The position numbers and the translations under genes are program-made. The notes beneath the pieces were generated by a model. It was not told the DNA's origin. It saw only the letters and a list, made by a program, of their open reading frames with translations, and did no database searches. Source: Rudaea sp. (lineage in GTDB: Bacteria > Pseudomonadota > Gammaproteobacteria > Xanthomonadales > Rhodanobacteraceae). From it: a stretch of 59,663 bases of DNA. The DNA is taken from NCBI GenBank assembly GCA_031291055.1, contig JARLJU010000088.1, positions 1 to 59,663 of the forward strand, written 5' to 3'. Of this stretch, positions 19,020-28,527 are shown one piece after another; positions within the stretch are counted from its first letter, which is position 1; each line of letters starts with the position of its first letter.

Positions 19020-20846
19020 ATGACCGAACTGCTGCTTTCGCGCCGCGACCTCGAGTTCCAGCTGTACGAATGGCTGGACGCGGTCGCATTGACGACGGCC
19101 GATCGCTACGGCGATCATTCGCGCGAAACCTTCGACGCCGTGCTCGATACCTGCGAACGTCTCGCGCTGGAAAAATTCGCGTCGCACTACCAGAAAGCCG
19201 ACCGCGAGGAGCCGCGCTTCGACGGCGAGCGCGTGCACGTGATCGACGAGTTGAAGCCGGCACTCCGCGCGTTCGCCGATGCCGGCCTCATTGCTGCGAC
19301 GCAGGACTATGCGCGCGGCGGCATGCAGTTGCCGACGGTCGTGGAGAAAGCCGCGCTCGCGTATCTGTACGCCGCCAACATAGGCACCTGCGCGTATCCG
19401 CTGTTGACGATGGCCAACGCGCGCCTGCTGCTCGCGCACGGCAGCCAGGCGCAGATCGCCGCATTCGCCGAGCCGCAATTGCAAGGCCGCTGGTTCGGCA
19501 CGATGTGCCTGTCGGAACCGCAGGCGGGCTCGTCGTTGTCCGACATCACCACGCGCGCGGACTACGAGCGCGAGTCCGCACTCGGAGCGCAATATCGACT
19601 CACCGGCAGCAAGATGTGGATCTCCGGCGGGGACCATGAACTGTCAGAGAACATCGTGCATCTGGTGCTGGCCAAGATACCCGGCGACGATGGGCGCCTG
19701 ATCGCGGGCGTGAAAGGCATCTCGCTGTTCGCCGTGCCGAAATACCTGCCCGATGCGAACGGCGCGCCGGGCGAACGCAACGACGTACAGGTTGCGGGCC
19801 TGAACCACAAGATGGGCTATCGCGGCACGGTCAATTGCCTGCTCAGTTTTGGCGAGGGCACGCGACATCGTCCGCAGGGCCGCGCTGGCGCGATCGGTTA
19901 TCTGATTGAAGCAGCGAACGCGGGTCTCGCCTGCATGTTCCATATGATGAACGAGGCGCGCATCGGCGTCGGCCTCGGCGCGGTCACGCTCGGCTACACC
20001 GGCTATCTACACGCACTCGACTATGCGCGCAGCCGGCCACAGGGCCGTCCGCCCGGCGGCACTGGCAAGGACGCAGCGAGTCCACAGGTGCCGCTGATCG
20101 CGCACGCCGACGTGCGGCGCATGCTGCTTGCGCAGAAAGCTTACGTCGAGGGCGGGCTCGGACTCATTCTTTACTGCGCGCGCCTGGTCGACGAGGCACG
20201 CACCGCGCGCGACGATGCCGAACGTGCGCACTGCATCCGGCTGCTCGATATCCTTACGCCGATCGCGAAGAGCTGGCCATCGCAATGGTGCCTGGCGGCG
20301 AACGATCTGGCGATCCAGGTGCACGGCGGCTATGGCTACACGCGCGACTACAAGGTCGAGCAGTTCTATCGCGATAATCGCCTCAATCCGATCCACGAAG
20401 GTACGCACGGCATCCAGGCGCTCGATCTGCTTGGGCGCAAGGTGACGATGGATGATGGCGCAGCGTTTGCCGCGTTTGTCGAGCGTGTCGCTCCAACCAT
20501 CGCGCGTGGCCGTGAGCAAACCGAACTGTGTGCGCATGCCGATGCGCTGCACGCGCGACTGCAGCGCCTGCAGGAAGTCACGCGCCGGCTATGGTCGGCT
20601 GGCGATGTATCGCTTACGCTGGCGAATGCAAGCGTCTATCTCGAAGCGTTCGGTCACATCACCATCGCCTGGATATGGCTACAGCAGGCGTTGGCCGCAC
20701 AAGGACGCGATGGCGATTTCTACGCCGGCAAGCGCAGCGCCGCACGTTATTTCTTCCATTGGGAATTGCCCAGGGTCGACGCACAACTGGATTTGCTCGC
20801 GTCGCTCGAGCGCACGCCACTGGACATGCGCGACGCATGGTTCTGA
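19020..20846 (+). CDS. Acyl-CoA dehydrogenase with C-terminal extension (DmdC-like)
   Basis: A 608-residue dehydrogenase. The core contains CLSEPQAGSSLSDI, KMWISGGDHEL, AIQVHGGYGYTRDYKVEQFYRD and IHEGTHGIQALDLLGRK, with the canonical catalytic Glu in HEGT. The C-terminal about 120 residues match the extra domain found in DmdC-type and large acyl-CoA dehydrogenases. It starts 5 bp after the thiolase stop and is the only one of the three dehydrogenases here with the canonical Glu motif. By family it oxidises medium-chain or 3-methylmercapto-type acyl-CoAs; the real substrate is open. Confidence 0.9.
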   Translation: MTELLLSRRDLEFQLYEWLDAVALTTADRYGDHSRETFDAVLDTCERLALEKFASHYQKADREEPRFDGERVHVIDELKPALRAFADAGLIAATQDYARGGMQLPTVVEKAALAYLYAANIGTCAYPLLTMANARLLLAHGSQAQIAAFAEPQLQGRWFGTMCLSEPQAGSSLSDITTRADYERESALGAQYRLTGSKMWISGGDHELSENIVHLVLAKIPGDDGRLIAGVKGISLFAVPKYLPDANGAPGERNDVQVAGLNHKMGYRGTVNCLLSFGEGTRHRPQGRAGAIGYLIEAANAGLACMFHMMNEARIGVGLGAVTLGYTGYLHALDYARSRPQGRPPGGTGKDAASPQVPLIAHADVRRMLLAQKAYVEGGLGLILYCARLVDEARTARDDAERAHCIRLLDILTPIAKSWPSQWCLAANDLAIQVHGGYGYTRDYKVEQFYRDNRLNPIHEGTHGIQALDLLGRKVTMDDGAAFAAFVERVAPTIARGREQTELCAHADALHARLQRLQEVTRRLWSAGDVSLTLANASVYLEAFGHITIAWIWLQQALAAQGRDGDFYAGKRSAARYFFHWELPRVDAQLDLLASLERTPLDMRDAWF

Positions 20847-20891
20847 TGGCGGTAATGAATTCGTACCGCACTTCAACGCGAAAGGATGGCC

Positions 20892-22067
<1,176 letters not shown>

Positions 22068-22079
22068 CGAGGGCACTAC

Positions 22080-23201
22080 GTGGATTTTTCCCTGAGCGAC
22101 GAGCAGCAGATGCTGCTGGATACAACGCGGCGCTTCATCGCCAGCGAGTATAGTTTTGCGCATCGCGCCAAGGTGCTGGAATCGGCGCAGGGCTGGTCGC
22201 GCGATGTCTGGCGCCGGCTTGGCGAGCTGGGCGTGCTGGCCGTCGACATCCCCGAAGAAGATGGTGGCGTCGGTGCCGGTGCGATCGGCGTCATGCTCGT
22301 GGCGCAGGCTATCGGCGAAGGCTTGCTGCTCGAGCCGTTTCTTTCCAGCGCCGTTGTGGCGACGCGGGTGATCGTGCAACTGGGCTCGGCCCTGCAGCGC
22401 GAACGCTGGTTGCCCGCGCTTGCCAGCGGCGAACAGGTCGCTGTGCTCGCGCACGACGAAGAAGGCGGCGCTCTCGATGTACTGAAAATTGCAGCGCGCG
22501 CAATACGCAACGATCGCGGCTGGAGCTTGAGCGGACGCAAGTCCGGCGTATATCACGCGCCGGCGGCCGACGTGTTGCTGGTGTCGGCGCTGATCGAGGA
22601 TGGCACTCCGACACTGTTCGTCGTGCCGGCGGGCGCGGCCCGCGTGCGGCGCGCGGACTTCCGCACGGTCGACGGACAGTGTGCCGCAGACCTTGTGTTC
22701 GATGCCGTCGACGTCGCCGCGGACTCACGTCTGGACGGCGATGTGGCAGCGGCGCTGGCCACTGCGATCGATCGCGGCACGGCGGCACTGTGCGCCGAAG
22801 CGATCGGCACGCTCGACCGCGTCCTCAAGGCGACGATCGAGTACAGCCGTTCGCGCGTCCAGTTCGGCGTGCCGATCGGCAGCTTCCAGGCCCTGCAACA
22901 CCGCATGGCCGACATGCTGATGCACGTCGAGCAGGCACGCTCGATGTCGTACCTGGCCACCTCGCGCTGCACTGAACCGGATGCACAGGTGCGGCGCATG
23001 GCGTTGTCGCGCGCGAAGGCACTGATCGGACAAGCCGCGCGTTTCGTCGGCCAGCAGGCCGTGCAACTGCACGGGGGCATGGGCATGACCGATGAGCTCG
23101 ATGTCAGCCACTGCTTCAAGCGACTGCTCGCATTCGAGTTGCGCTTCGGCACCGCGGACGAGCATCTGGACATGTGCCGGCAAGACCTACTCGCCACTTG
23201 A
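22080..23201 (+). CDS. Acyl-CoA dehydrogenase (FadE-type partner subunit)
   Basis: A 373-residue acyl-CoA dehydrogenase starting at GTG 22080. The N-terminal helical domain MDFSLSDEQQMLLDTTRRFI and the C-terminal AVQLHGGMGMTDELDVSH are clear. The middle beta domain is degenerate, lacking the strong SEPGSGSD-type FAD loop, and no EGT catalytic motif is visible. This asymmetry with the preceding gene is typical of heterotetrameric dehydrogenases acting on steroid side chains or other bulky acyl-CoAs. The pairing is inferred from order, spacing and motif loss. Confidence 0.88.
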   Translation: MDFSLSDEQQMLLDTTRRFIASEYSFAHRAKVLESAQGWSRDVWRRLGELGVLAVDIPEEDGGVGAGAIGVMLVAQAIGEGLLLEPFLSSAVVATRVIVQLGSALQRERWLPALASGEQVAVLAHDEEGGALDVLKIAARAIRNDRGWSLSGRKSGVYHAPAADVLLVSALIEDGTPTLFVVPAGAARVRRADFRTVDGQCAADLVFDAVDVAADSRLDGDVAAALATAIDRGTAALCAEAIGTLDRVLKATIEYSRSRVQFGVPIGSFQALQHRMADMLMHVEQARSMSYLATSRCTEPDAQVRRMALSRAKALIGQAARFVGQQAVQLHGGMGMTDELDVSHCFKRLLAFELRFGTADEHLDMCRQDLLAT

Positions 23202-23236
23202 TTGCAAGGGCTGCTTTCTCCCGGGGCGAATGGCGC

Positions 23237-24322
23237 TCAGCGCGCGACGACGCGATTGCGCCCCTTGGCCTTGGCCTTGTACAACGCCGTGTCGGCAGCT
23301 TTCAGCACGTCGGCCGCGGCGCGCACCTCGGCGCTGCGTTCGGCCAGACCGATGCTGATCGTGACCTTGACCTCGTTCGGATCGTTGCGCCTGAGCGCCT
23401 GTCCCCGCCTTGGTTTCGAGGGAACCGAACGCACCCGCACGCGCATCTGCTCGATGCGCTCGCGCACATGCTCGCAGGCCTGCTTCGCCAGTTGCATGCG
23501 CGCGCCGGTGAACAGCAGGCAGAATTCCTCACCGCCGTAGCGGAATGCGCTTGCACCGCGCGTACCGCGCAATTGCTGTGCGACGGATTGCAGCACGCGA
23601 TCACCGGCATCGTGACCATGGGTATCGTTGAACTGCTTGAAATGATCGACATCGACCATGGCCAGCGCGTAGTCGCCGGACAGGCGTGCCAGCGCCTCAT
23701 CCAGCGCGCGCCGGTTCGGCAGGCCCGCCAGCGCATCGACGAAGGCCATCCGATACGAGGCGTACAGGATCGTGGACAGTGCGCCGGCGCCCGCCAGGGC
23801 AAATGCATAGCGCACCGTGTCCAGATGCATTACCGGCATCAAGGCGAAGGCCACGAGGGCGAGCACGAGGCTCAATCCGGCTTCCATCGGCGCGCCATGC
23901 AGCACCCAGCGCAACAGGCACAGCGCAGCCGCAAGGAAGGTCAAAACCGCGGCGACTGCACCGGCGCTCCACGGCAGCACACCGAACGGCAGTGCGCCGC
24001 GCAAGGCCGGCCAGACGTGCGCCGGTGCCGCCAGCGTCAGCCATATTGCGATCGCGAGCAGCAACAACAGGATCAGGTTGCGCCGCGCCAGCAGGCGGCG
24101 CTCGGGCATCGCCGCCGCGGCGAGCAGCAGCCAAGGCGCGAACATGCGCGCCGCCTCGGTGCCGCGATCGCCGGGTTCCGACACGACGACACCGGCCAGG
24201 GCCAGCGACGCGAATGTCAGGATCGCCAGCACGATGACCGCGCGATTGCGGCGAAAACCAAGCGCCAACAACATGGCGATGCCATTGAGCAGCGGCGCCG
24301 CCAAGGGCGACCAGAAGTCCAT
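23237..24322 (-). CDS. Membrane-bound diguanylate cyclase (GGDEF)
   Basis: A 361-residue protein with about six to seven hydrophobic helices in residues 1-190, then a GGDEF domain with DALAGLPNRRALDEAL, VDVDHFKQFNDTHGHDAGD and the active-site loop YGGEEF. The GGEEF signature predicts an active cyclase making c-di-GMP. No RxxD inhibitory site is visible five residues before it. The start at 24322 (MDFWSPLAAP) begins the membrane region; the frame goes 43 codons further without coding character. It is convergent with the acyl-CoA dehydrogenase operon. Confidence 0.88.
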   Translation of the reverse strand: MDFWSPLAAPLLNGIAMLLALGFRRNRAVIVLAILTFASLALAGVVVSEPGDRGTEAARMFAPWLLLAAAAMPERRLLARRNLILLLLLAIAIWLTLAAPAHVWPALRGALPFGVLPWSAGAVAAVLTFLAAALCLLRWVLHGAPMEAGLSLVLALVAFALMPVMHLDTVRYAFALAGAGALSTILYASYRMAFVDALAGLPNRRALDEALARLSGDYALAMVDVDHFKQFNDTHGHDAGDRVLQSVAQQLRGTRGASAFRYGGEEFCLLFTGARMQLAKQACEHVRERIEQMRVRVRSVPSKPRRGQALRRNDPNEVKVTISIGLAERSAEVRAAADVLKAADTALYKAKAKGRNRVVAR

Positions 24323-24546
24323 TGCTGTCACTGATGTCCCCGCCCCTGGCCGAAGGAAATTCGCCTCGTGGCGATACTCCAAGCATACCGTGCCGGCGTT
24401 CGCGGCCCTATGCTGAAGCCAAAGCGGCTCGTACGCTGAGACAGCGATCACGGGCCGCCTTGCGGCTTGATCCCTCGCGCGCGCCAGCCGCCGCTCGTGT
24501 CATCGACGCAGACCCCAGGCCGCGGAACGACCTAGAGTTGAAATTA

Positions 24547-24562
24547 ATTAACCAGTGAATTA
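24547..24562. promoter_or_regulatory. Imperfect palindrome upstream of TetR gene, candidate operator
   Basis: AATTAACC and AGTGAATT form a 16-bp imperfect palindrome (6 of 8 positions pair) in a strikingly AT-rich stretch directly before the TetR start at 24573. It fits an autoregulatory TetR operator. Confidence 0.4.
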
Positions 24563-24572
24563 TAAATGATCC

Positions 24573-25316
24573 ATGCCAGCCTCCAAGCGACCGCCCAAAC
24601 CGCGCCGTCCGGGCCGACCGCCAGCGGGGGCCAACCTCCGCGGGCGCCTGCTCGACGCTGCAATCGCCCGTTTCGCCGAGCGCGGCATCGCGGCGACAAC
24701 CCTGCGCGCCATTGCCACTGCCGCTGGCGTCACACCCGCGCTGCTGCACTACTATTTCAACAGCAAGAACAGTCTGGTCGAGACGATGCTCGGCGAACGC
24801 ATTGCGCCGTTTGTCGCGATATCGGTGGCACCCTTGTTGACGCCGCTGCCAAGTCCACGCGCCACGCTGAGAAAATTCCTGGAAACGCATATGCGCAACC
24901 TCGCCGGGCATCCGTGGATGCCGCGCCTGATGGTGCGCGAGGTGCTCAGCGAAGGCGGCAGTCTGCGCGAACACATGCAGGCGCAGTTCAGTGCCGTGCT
25001 CTCGCCAAAGGTGTTCATGCTGATTGTTGCCGCTCAGCAGCGCGACGAAATTCGCACCGACCTGAATCCAATGCTCATCGGCCTTTCGTTGATCAGTCTG
25101 GCCGTGTTTCCATTCGCCGCCGCGCCGCTCTGGCGTGAGGTGTCCAAGTCCATGGTGCGCGGAGCGCCGGACTATGAAGCGCGCATCGAGCACCTGCAGA
25201 GAATGGCGGCTAAGTCGCCGGCATGGGAAAGGCCGGAGGCGGAAGCCCTGATCGGACATACGCTTGCACTATTCGACAGTGCGCTGGAGAAACCGCATGC
25301 AAAATCCAGGCGCTAG
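24573..25316 (+). CDS. TetR-family regulator of the efflux operon (CecR-like)
   Basis: A 247-residue regulator. After a Pro/Arg/Lys-rich tail comes the TetR helix-turn-helix LLDAAIARFAERGIAATTLRAIATAAGVTPALLHYYFNSK at about residues 26-66. The remaining helices form the ligand domain. The order TetR, HlyD-type adaptor, ABC ATPase, ABC-2 permease matches the cecR-ybhGFSR operon of enterobacteria, where the regulator is autoregulated. It overlaps the adaptor gene by 20 bp. Confidence 0.9.
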   Translation: MPASKRPPKPRRPGRPPAGANLRGRLLDAAIARFAERGIAATTLRAIATAAGVTPALLHYYFNSKNSLVETMLGERIAPFVAISVAPLLTPLPSPRATLRKFLETHMRNLAGHPWMPRLMVREVLSEGGSLREHMQAQFSAVLSPKVFMLIVAAQQRDEIRTDLNPMLIGLSLISLAVFPFAAAPLWREVSKSMVRGAPDYEARIEHLQRMAAKSPAWERPEAEALIGHTLALFDSALEKPHAKSRR

Positions 25317-26268
25317 TAGATTTTTTTTCCTGCCCGCGCTCGCGGCATTGTGCGGCTGCGCGCGTGATGCCGGACCGCCTGCCCTGCTCGGCACGCTGGA
25401 ATGGGACCGCATCGCCGTGCCGGCAGAAGTATCCGAGCCGATCACGCAGATCCTGGTCAACGAGGGCGATCAGGTCGCGGCTGACCAGTTGCTGCTCACC
25501 CTCGATCCACGCCGCACCCAGGCCCAGCTCGATGCCGCGCAGGCCGACATGCAGCGTCTGGTGGCTGCGCTTGACGAGTTGCGCCACGGTGCACGCGTCG
25601 AAACGATCGACGCCTCGCGCGCGGCCCTGGCGCGGGCGCAGACAACGGCAGCCAATGCGAAGATCACGCGCGATCGCGCTGCGGCGATACGCAAGCAGGG
25701 ATTGAACAGCCAGGCCGATCTGGACACTGCGGACACCACCTTGAGTCAGGCCAATGCCGATGCGAACGCCGCACGCGCAAACCTGGCCGAACTGCTGAAC
25801 GGCACCCGGCCGGAGGATCTGGCCCAGGGCGAGGCGTCGCTTGCGCAGGCCCGTGCAACGGTTGCACAACTGCAGGTGACATTGTCGCGTCTTTCCGTGC
25901 ACGCGCCGCGCAGCGGTCGCGTCGATGCGCTGCCGTTCAAGCTGGGCGATCGGCCGCCAGCCGGCGCGAGTGTTGTCAGCTTCCTCGTCGGCGATGCACC
26001 CTACGCGCGCGTCTACGTGCCGGAGACGCGCCGCGTCGGCCTGCAGCAAGGCATGCGCTTCAGTATACATGTGGAAGGTGCGGCGCAGCCGTTCACGGCT
26101 ACCCTCACACGCATCCGCAGCGAGGCCAGCTTCACACCGTATTTCGCCCTGAGCGGCGACGATGCCAGCCGCCTGACCTACCGCGCGGAACTGGTACTCG
26201 ATGGCGATGCCGCACGCACGTTGCCGGCCGGCGTGCCTTGCCAGGCGACGGCGCTCGCGGCGAAGTGA
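25297..26268 (+). CDS. HlyD-type membrane fusion protein (YbhG-like)
   Basis: A 323-residue periplasmic adaptor. ATG 25297 has GGAG 7 nt upstream. The N-terminus is hydrophobic and ends in LCGC, so it may be a lipoprotein. The split lipoyl half AVPAEVSEPITQILVNEGDQV, a long Ala/Gln-rich coiled coil (about residues 65-200), and the second lipoyl half LSVHAPRSGRVDALP are in order, followed by a beta-barrel domain. It should link the inner-membrane ABC transporter encoded next to an outer-membrane channel, which is not encoded here. Confidence 0.9.
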   Translation: MQNPGASRFFFLPALAALCGCARDAGPPALLGTLEWDRIAVPAEVSEPITQILVNEGDQVAADQLLLTLDPRRTQAQLDAAQADMQRLVAALDELRHGARVETIDASRAALARAQTTAANAKITRDRAAAIRKQGLNSQADLDTADTTLSQANADANAARANLAELLNGTRPEDLAQGEASLAQARATVAQLQVTLSRLSVHAPRSGRVDALPFKLGDRPPAGASVVSFLVGDAPYARVYVPETRRVGLQQGMRFSIHVEGAAQPFTATLTRIRSEASFTPYFALSGDDASRLTYRAELVLDGDAARTLPAGVPCQATALAAK

Positions 26269-26269
26269 T

Positions 26270-27316
26270 GTGAACCCGCCGGCTGCCTCTTCCGCGGCCT
26301 CCGGCCCGCCGCCCGCGCTGGCGGGGGCGGGGAATCAAATATCTGCCCCGCCCGCAGCGGAAGGAAAGAGTGACGCCGCGATCATCGCGCGCGGACTGAC
26401 GCGACGCTTTGGCAATGTGGTTGCCGTTGATCGTGTCGATCTGACCGTGGCACGCGCCCAGGTGTACGGCTTTCTCGGCCCGAACGGCAGCGGCAAGTCG
26501 ACCACGATCCGCATGCTCTGTGGTCTGCTGTTGCCGAGTGCCGGCGACATCGAAGTGCTTGGGTACAGGATTCCGGAACAGGCCGAGGCGCTCAAGCGCC
26601 GTATCGGCTACATGACGCAGAAATTCTCGTTGTACGACGACCTGACCGTGATCGAGAATCTCGACTTTGTCGCCGCCGTGCACGAGCTTCACCGCAAACA
26701 GGCACGCCAGCGCATCGACGAACTGTGCACGCGCTACTGGCTCGGCGATCTGCGCAAGCAGCTGGCCGGCACCCTTTCGGGCGGGCAGAAACAACGTCTC
26801 GCACTGGCCGCCGCCGTATTGCACAAACCGGAGCTGCTGCTGCTCGATGAACCAACCAGCGCGGTAGACCCACAATCGCGCCGCGATTTCTGGGACTCGT
26901 TGTTCGATCTTGTGGACGCAGGCACGACGATCCTGGTTTCCACTCATTACATGGACGAGGCAGAGCGCTGCCATCGGCTGGCGATTCTCGATCATGGCCG
27001 CCTGGTCGCCGATGGCAGTCCCCAGGAACTGAAGGATGCGTTGCCCGGTGCGACGTTGCTCATCGCCTGCGCTGCGCCACGTCGCGCACAGGCGGCACTT
27101 GCCGGCAAGGATTTCGTCGTGGCCATGGCGCAGATCGGCGAACATCTGCGCGTGCTGACACGCGCGAACGGCGATGCGCAGGTGCAAGTCTCAACGGTAC
27201 TGAAGGATGTGGGGATCGTCGCGACGGTGGAACCTGCCGAGCCGAATCTCGAGGACGTATTCGTGGCCGCGACCAATCGCACCCAGCGCGAAGCTGCTGT
27301 GGAAAGTACGCGATGA
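26270..27316 (+). CDS. ABC transporter ATP-binding protein (YbhF-like, single domain)
   Basis: A 348-residue ATPase. Walker A GPNGSGKST, signature LSGGQKQR, Walker B LLLLDEPTS and the switch His in VSTHYMDEAERC are all present. The start is set at GTG 26270, 1 bp after the adaptor stop; about 40 residues of Pro/Ala-rich sequence precede the domain, so a later start is possible. E. coli YbhF carries two ATPase domains in one chain, while this has one. The C-terminal 80 residues resemble the usual drug-exporter extension. Confidence 0.88.
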   Translation: MNPPAASSAASGPPPALAGAGNQISAPPAAEGKSDAAIIARGLTRRFGNVVAVDRVDLTVARAQVYGFLGPNGSGKSTTIRMLCGLLLPSAGDIEVLGYRIPEQAEALKRRIGYMTQKFSLYDDLTVIENLDFVAAVHELHRKQARQRIDELCTRYWLGDLRKQLAGTLSGGQKQRLALAAAVLHKPELLLLDEPTSAVDPQSRRDFWDSLFDLVDAGTTILVSTHYMDEAERCHRLAILDHGRLVADGSPQELKDALPGATLLIACAAPRRAQAALAGKDFVVAMAQIGEHLRVLTRANGDAQVQVSTVLKDVGIVATVEPAEPNLEDVFVAATNRTQREAAVESTR

Positions 27317-28425
27317 ACCTGCGCCGACTCTTCTCGATCGTGGTCAAGGAACTGCGCCAGCTGCGACGCGACCGCCTGACGTTCGCGATGATCGTCGGCA
27401 TCCCGACCATGCAGCTACTGCTGTTCGGATATGCGATCAACATGGATATCCGCCATCTGGACGCAGCCGTGCTGGATCAGGCGCAGACCGCCCATTCGCG
27501 CGAAGTGGTGGCGGCGTTGACACAGACGGAGGTGATGGATTTCAGGTATCACCTTCAGGCGCCGCAGGAAATCGATGCACTTCTGGCCGCGGGCAGGATC
27601 AGCGCCGTGCTGGTGATACCGCCGGATTTCGAGCGCCGCGTAATCGAAGCGAACATGGGTGACGCCGAACGCCCACCGCTGCAGATCGTCGTGGACGGAT
27701 CCGACCAGATCGTGCAGCAGGCCGCACGTCAGCTTTCCGCGCTGCCGCTGGCTTCCCTGCTCGACCCCAGCCAGACCGCGCCGGCAGAAAATGTGGAAAT
27801 TGTAAATTTCTACAACCCGGGCCGAAGTGCGCCGATAAATACCGTGCCTGGGCTGATCGGCGTGATCCTGACCATGACGATGGTGTTGTTCACGGCGATG
27901 GCGATCGTGCGCGAACGCGAACGTGGGAATCTTGAATTTCTCATCGCAACGCCGGTATCGCCGGCGGAACTCACCCTGGGCAAGGTGCTGCCCTTCGTCG
28001 GCATCGGGTTGATCCAGGTTACCGTTGTCCTGCTGCTCGGCGTCGCGATCTTCCACGTGCCGGTGCGCGGTAGCCTGCTCGACGTCTACTCTGCGGCGCT
28101 GATCTTCATCGTCGCCTCGCTGTCACTGGGCGTCTTCATTTCGACGCTGGCGCAAACCCAGTTCCAGTCGATGCAGCTTGCGTTCTTCACCTTTCTGCCG
28201 CAGATCCTGCTGTCCGGCTTCATGTTTCCGTATGCCGGCATGCCATGGCCGGCGCAATGGCTGGCGGAAATTTTTCCGATGACGCATTTCGTGCGCCTGA
28301 TCCGCGGCATCATGCTGCGCGCGGCGACTTTGCACGACTTGTGGCGCGAGCTCGTCGCGCTCGGCATCTTCGTCGTGGTGGTGCTGAGCATTGCCATTGC
28401 GCGCACGCGCAAGCGTCTTGATTGA
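27313..28425 (+). CDS. ABC-2 type permease (YbhS/YbhR-like)
   Basis: A 370-residue permease with one N-terminal helix (about residues 22-42), a large periplasmic domain (residues about 45-175), then five helices from about 180 to 365. The motif RERERGNLEFLIATPVSPAEL in the cytoplasmic loop is typical of ABC-2 drug exporters. It overlaps the ATPase stop by 4 bp. Only one permease gene is present, so the transporter is probably a homodimer, whereas enterobacterial YbhS and YbhR form a pair. The role is likely drug or lipophilic-compound efflux. Confidence 0.9.
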   Translation: MNLRRLFSIVVKELRQLRRDRLTFAMIVGIPTMQLLLFGYAINMDIRHLDAAVLDQAQTAHSREVVAALTQTEVMDFRYHLQAPQEIDALLAAGRISAVLVIPPDFERRVIEANMGDAERPPLQIVVDGSDQIVQQAARQLSALPLASLLDPSQTAPAENVEIVNFYNPGRSAPINTVPGLIGVILTMTMVLFTAMAIVRERERGNLEFLIATPVSPAELTLGKVLPFVGIGLIQVTVVLLLGVAIFHVPVRGSLLDVYSAALIFIVASLSLGVFISTLAQTQFQSMQLAFFTFLPQILLSGFMFPYAGMPWPAQWLAEIFPMTHFVRLIRGIMLRAATLHDLWRELVALGIFVVVVLSIAIARTRKRLD

Positions 28426-28486
28426 GGGGATGGACTGACGAATGGGTTAGCTTGAGGGCGATCGATCGATCTCGATTGGGCCAGAT

Positions 28487-28525
28487 GCCCCGGACAAACA
28501 TCGACCGGGGCGTACCCTGAGGTAC
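28487..28525. terminator. Hairpins between convergent genes, likely bidirectional terminator
   Basis: GCCCCGG (28487-28493) pairs with CCGGGGC (28505-28511), and directly beside it GTACC-CTGA-GGTAC (28512-28525) forms a second hairpin. They sit between the permease stop and the stop of the large minus-strand gene. There is no long T tract, but the position between convergent genes fits termination. Confidence 0.5.
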
Positions 28526-28527
28526 TC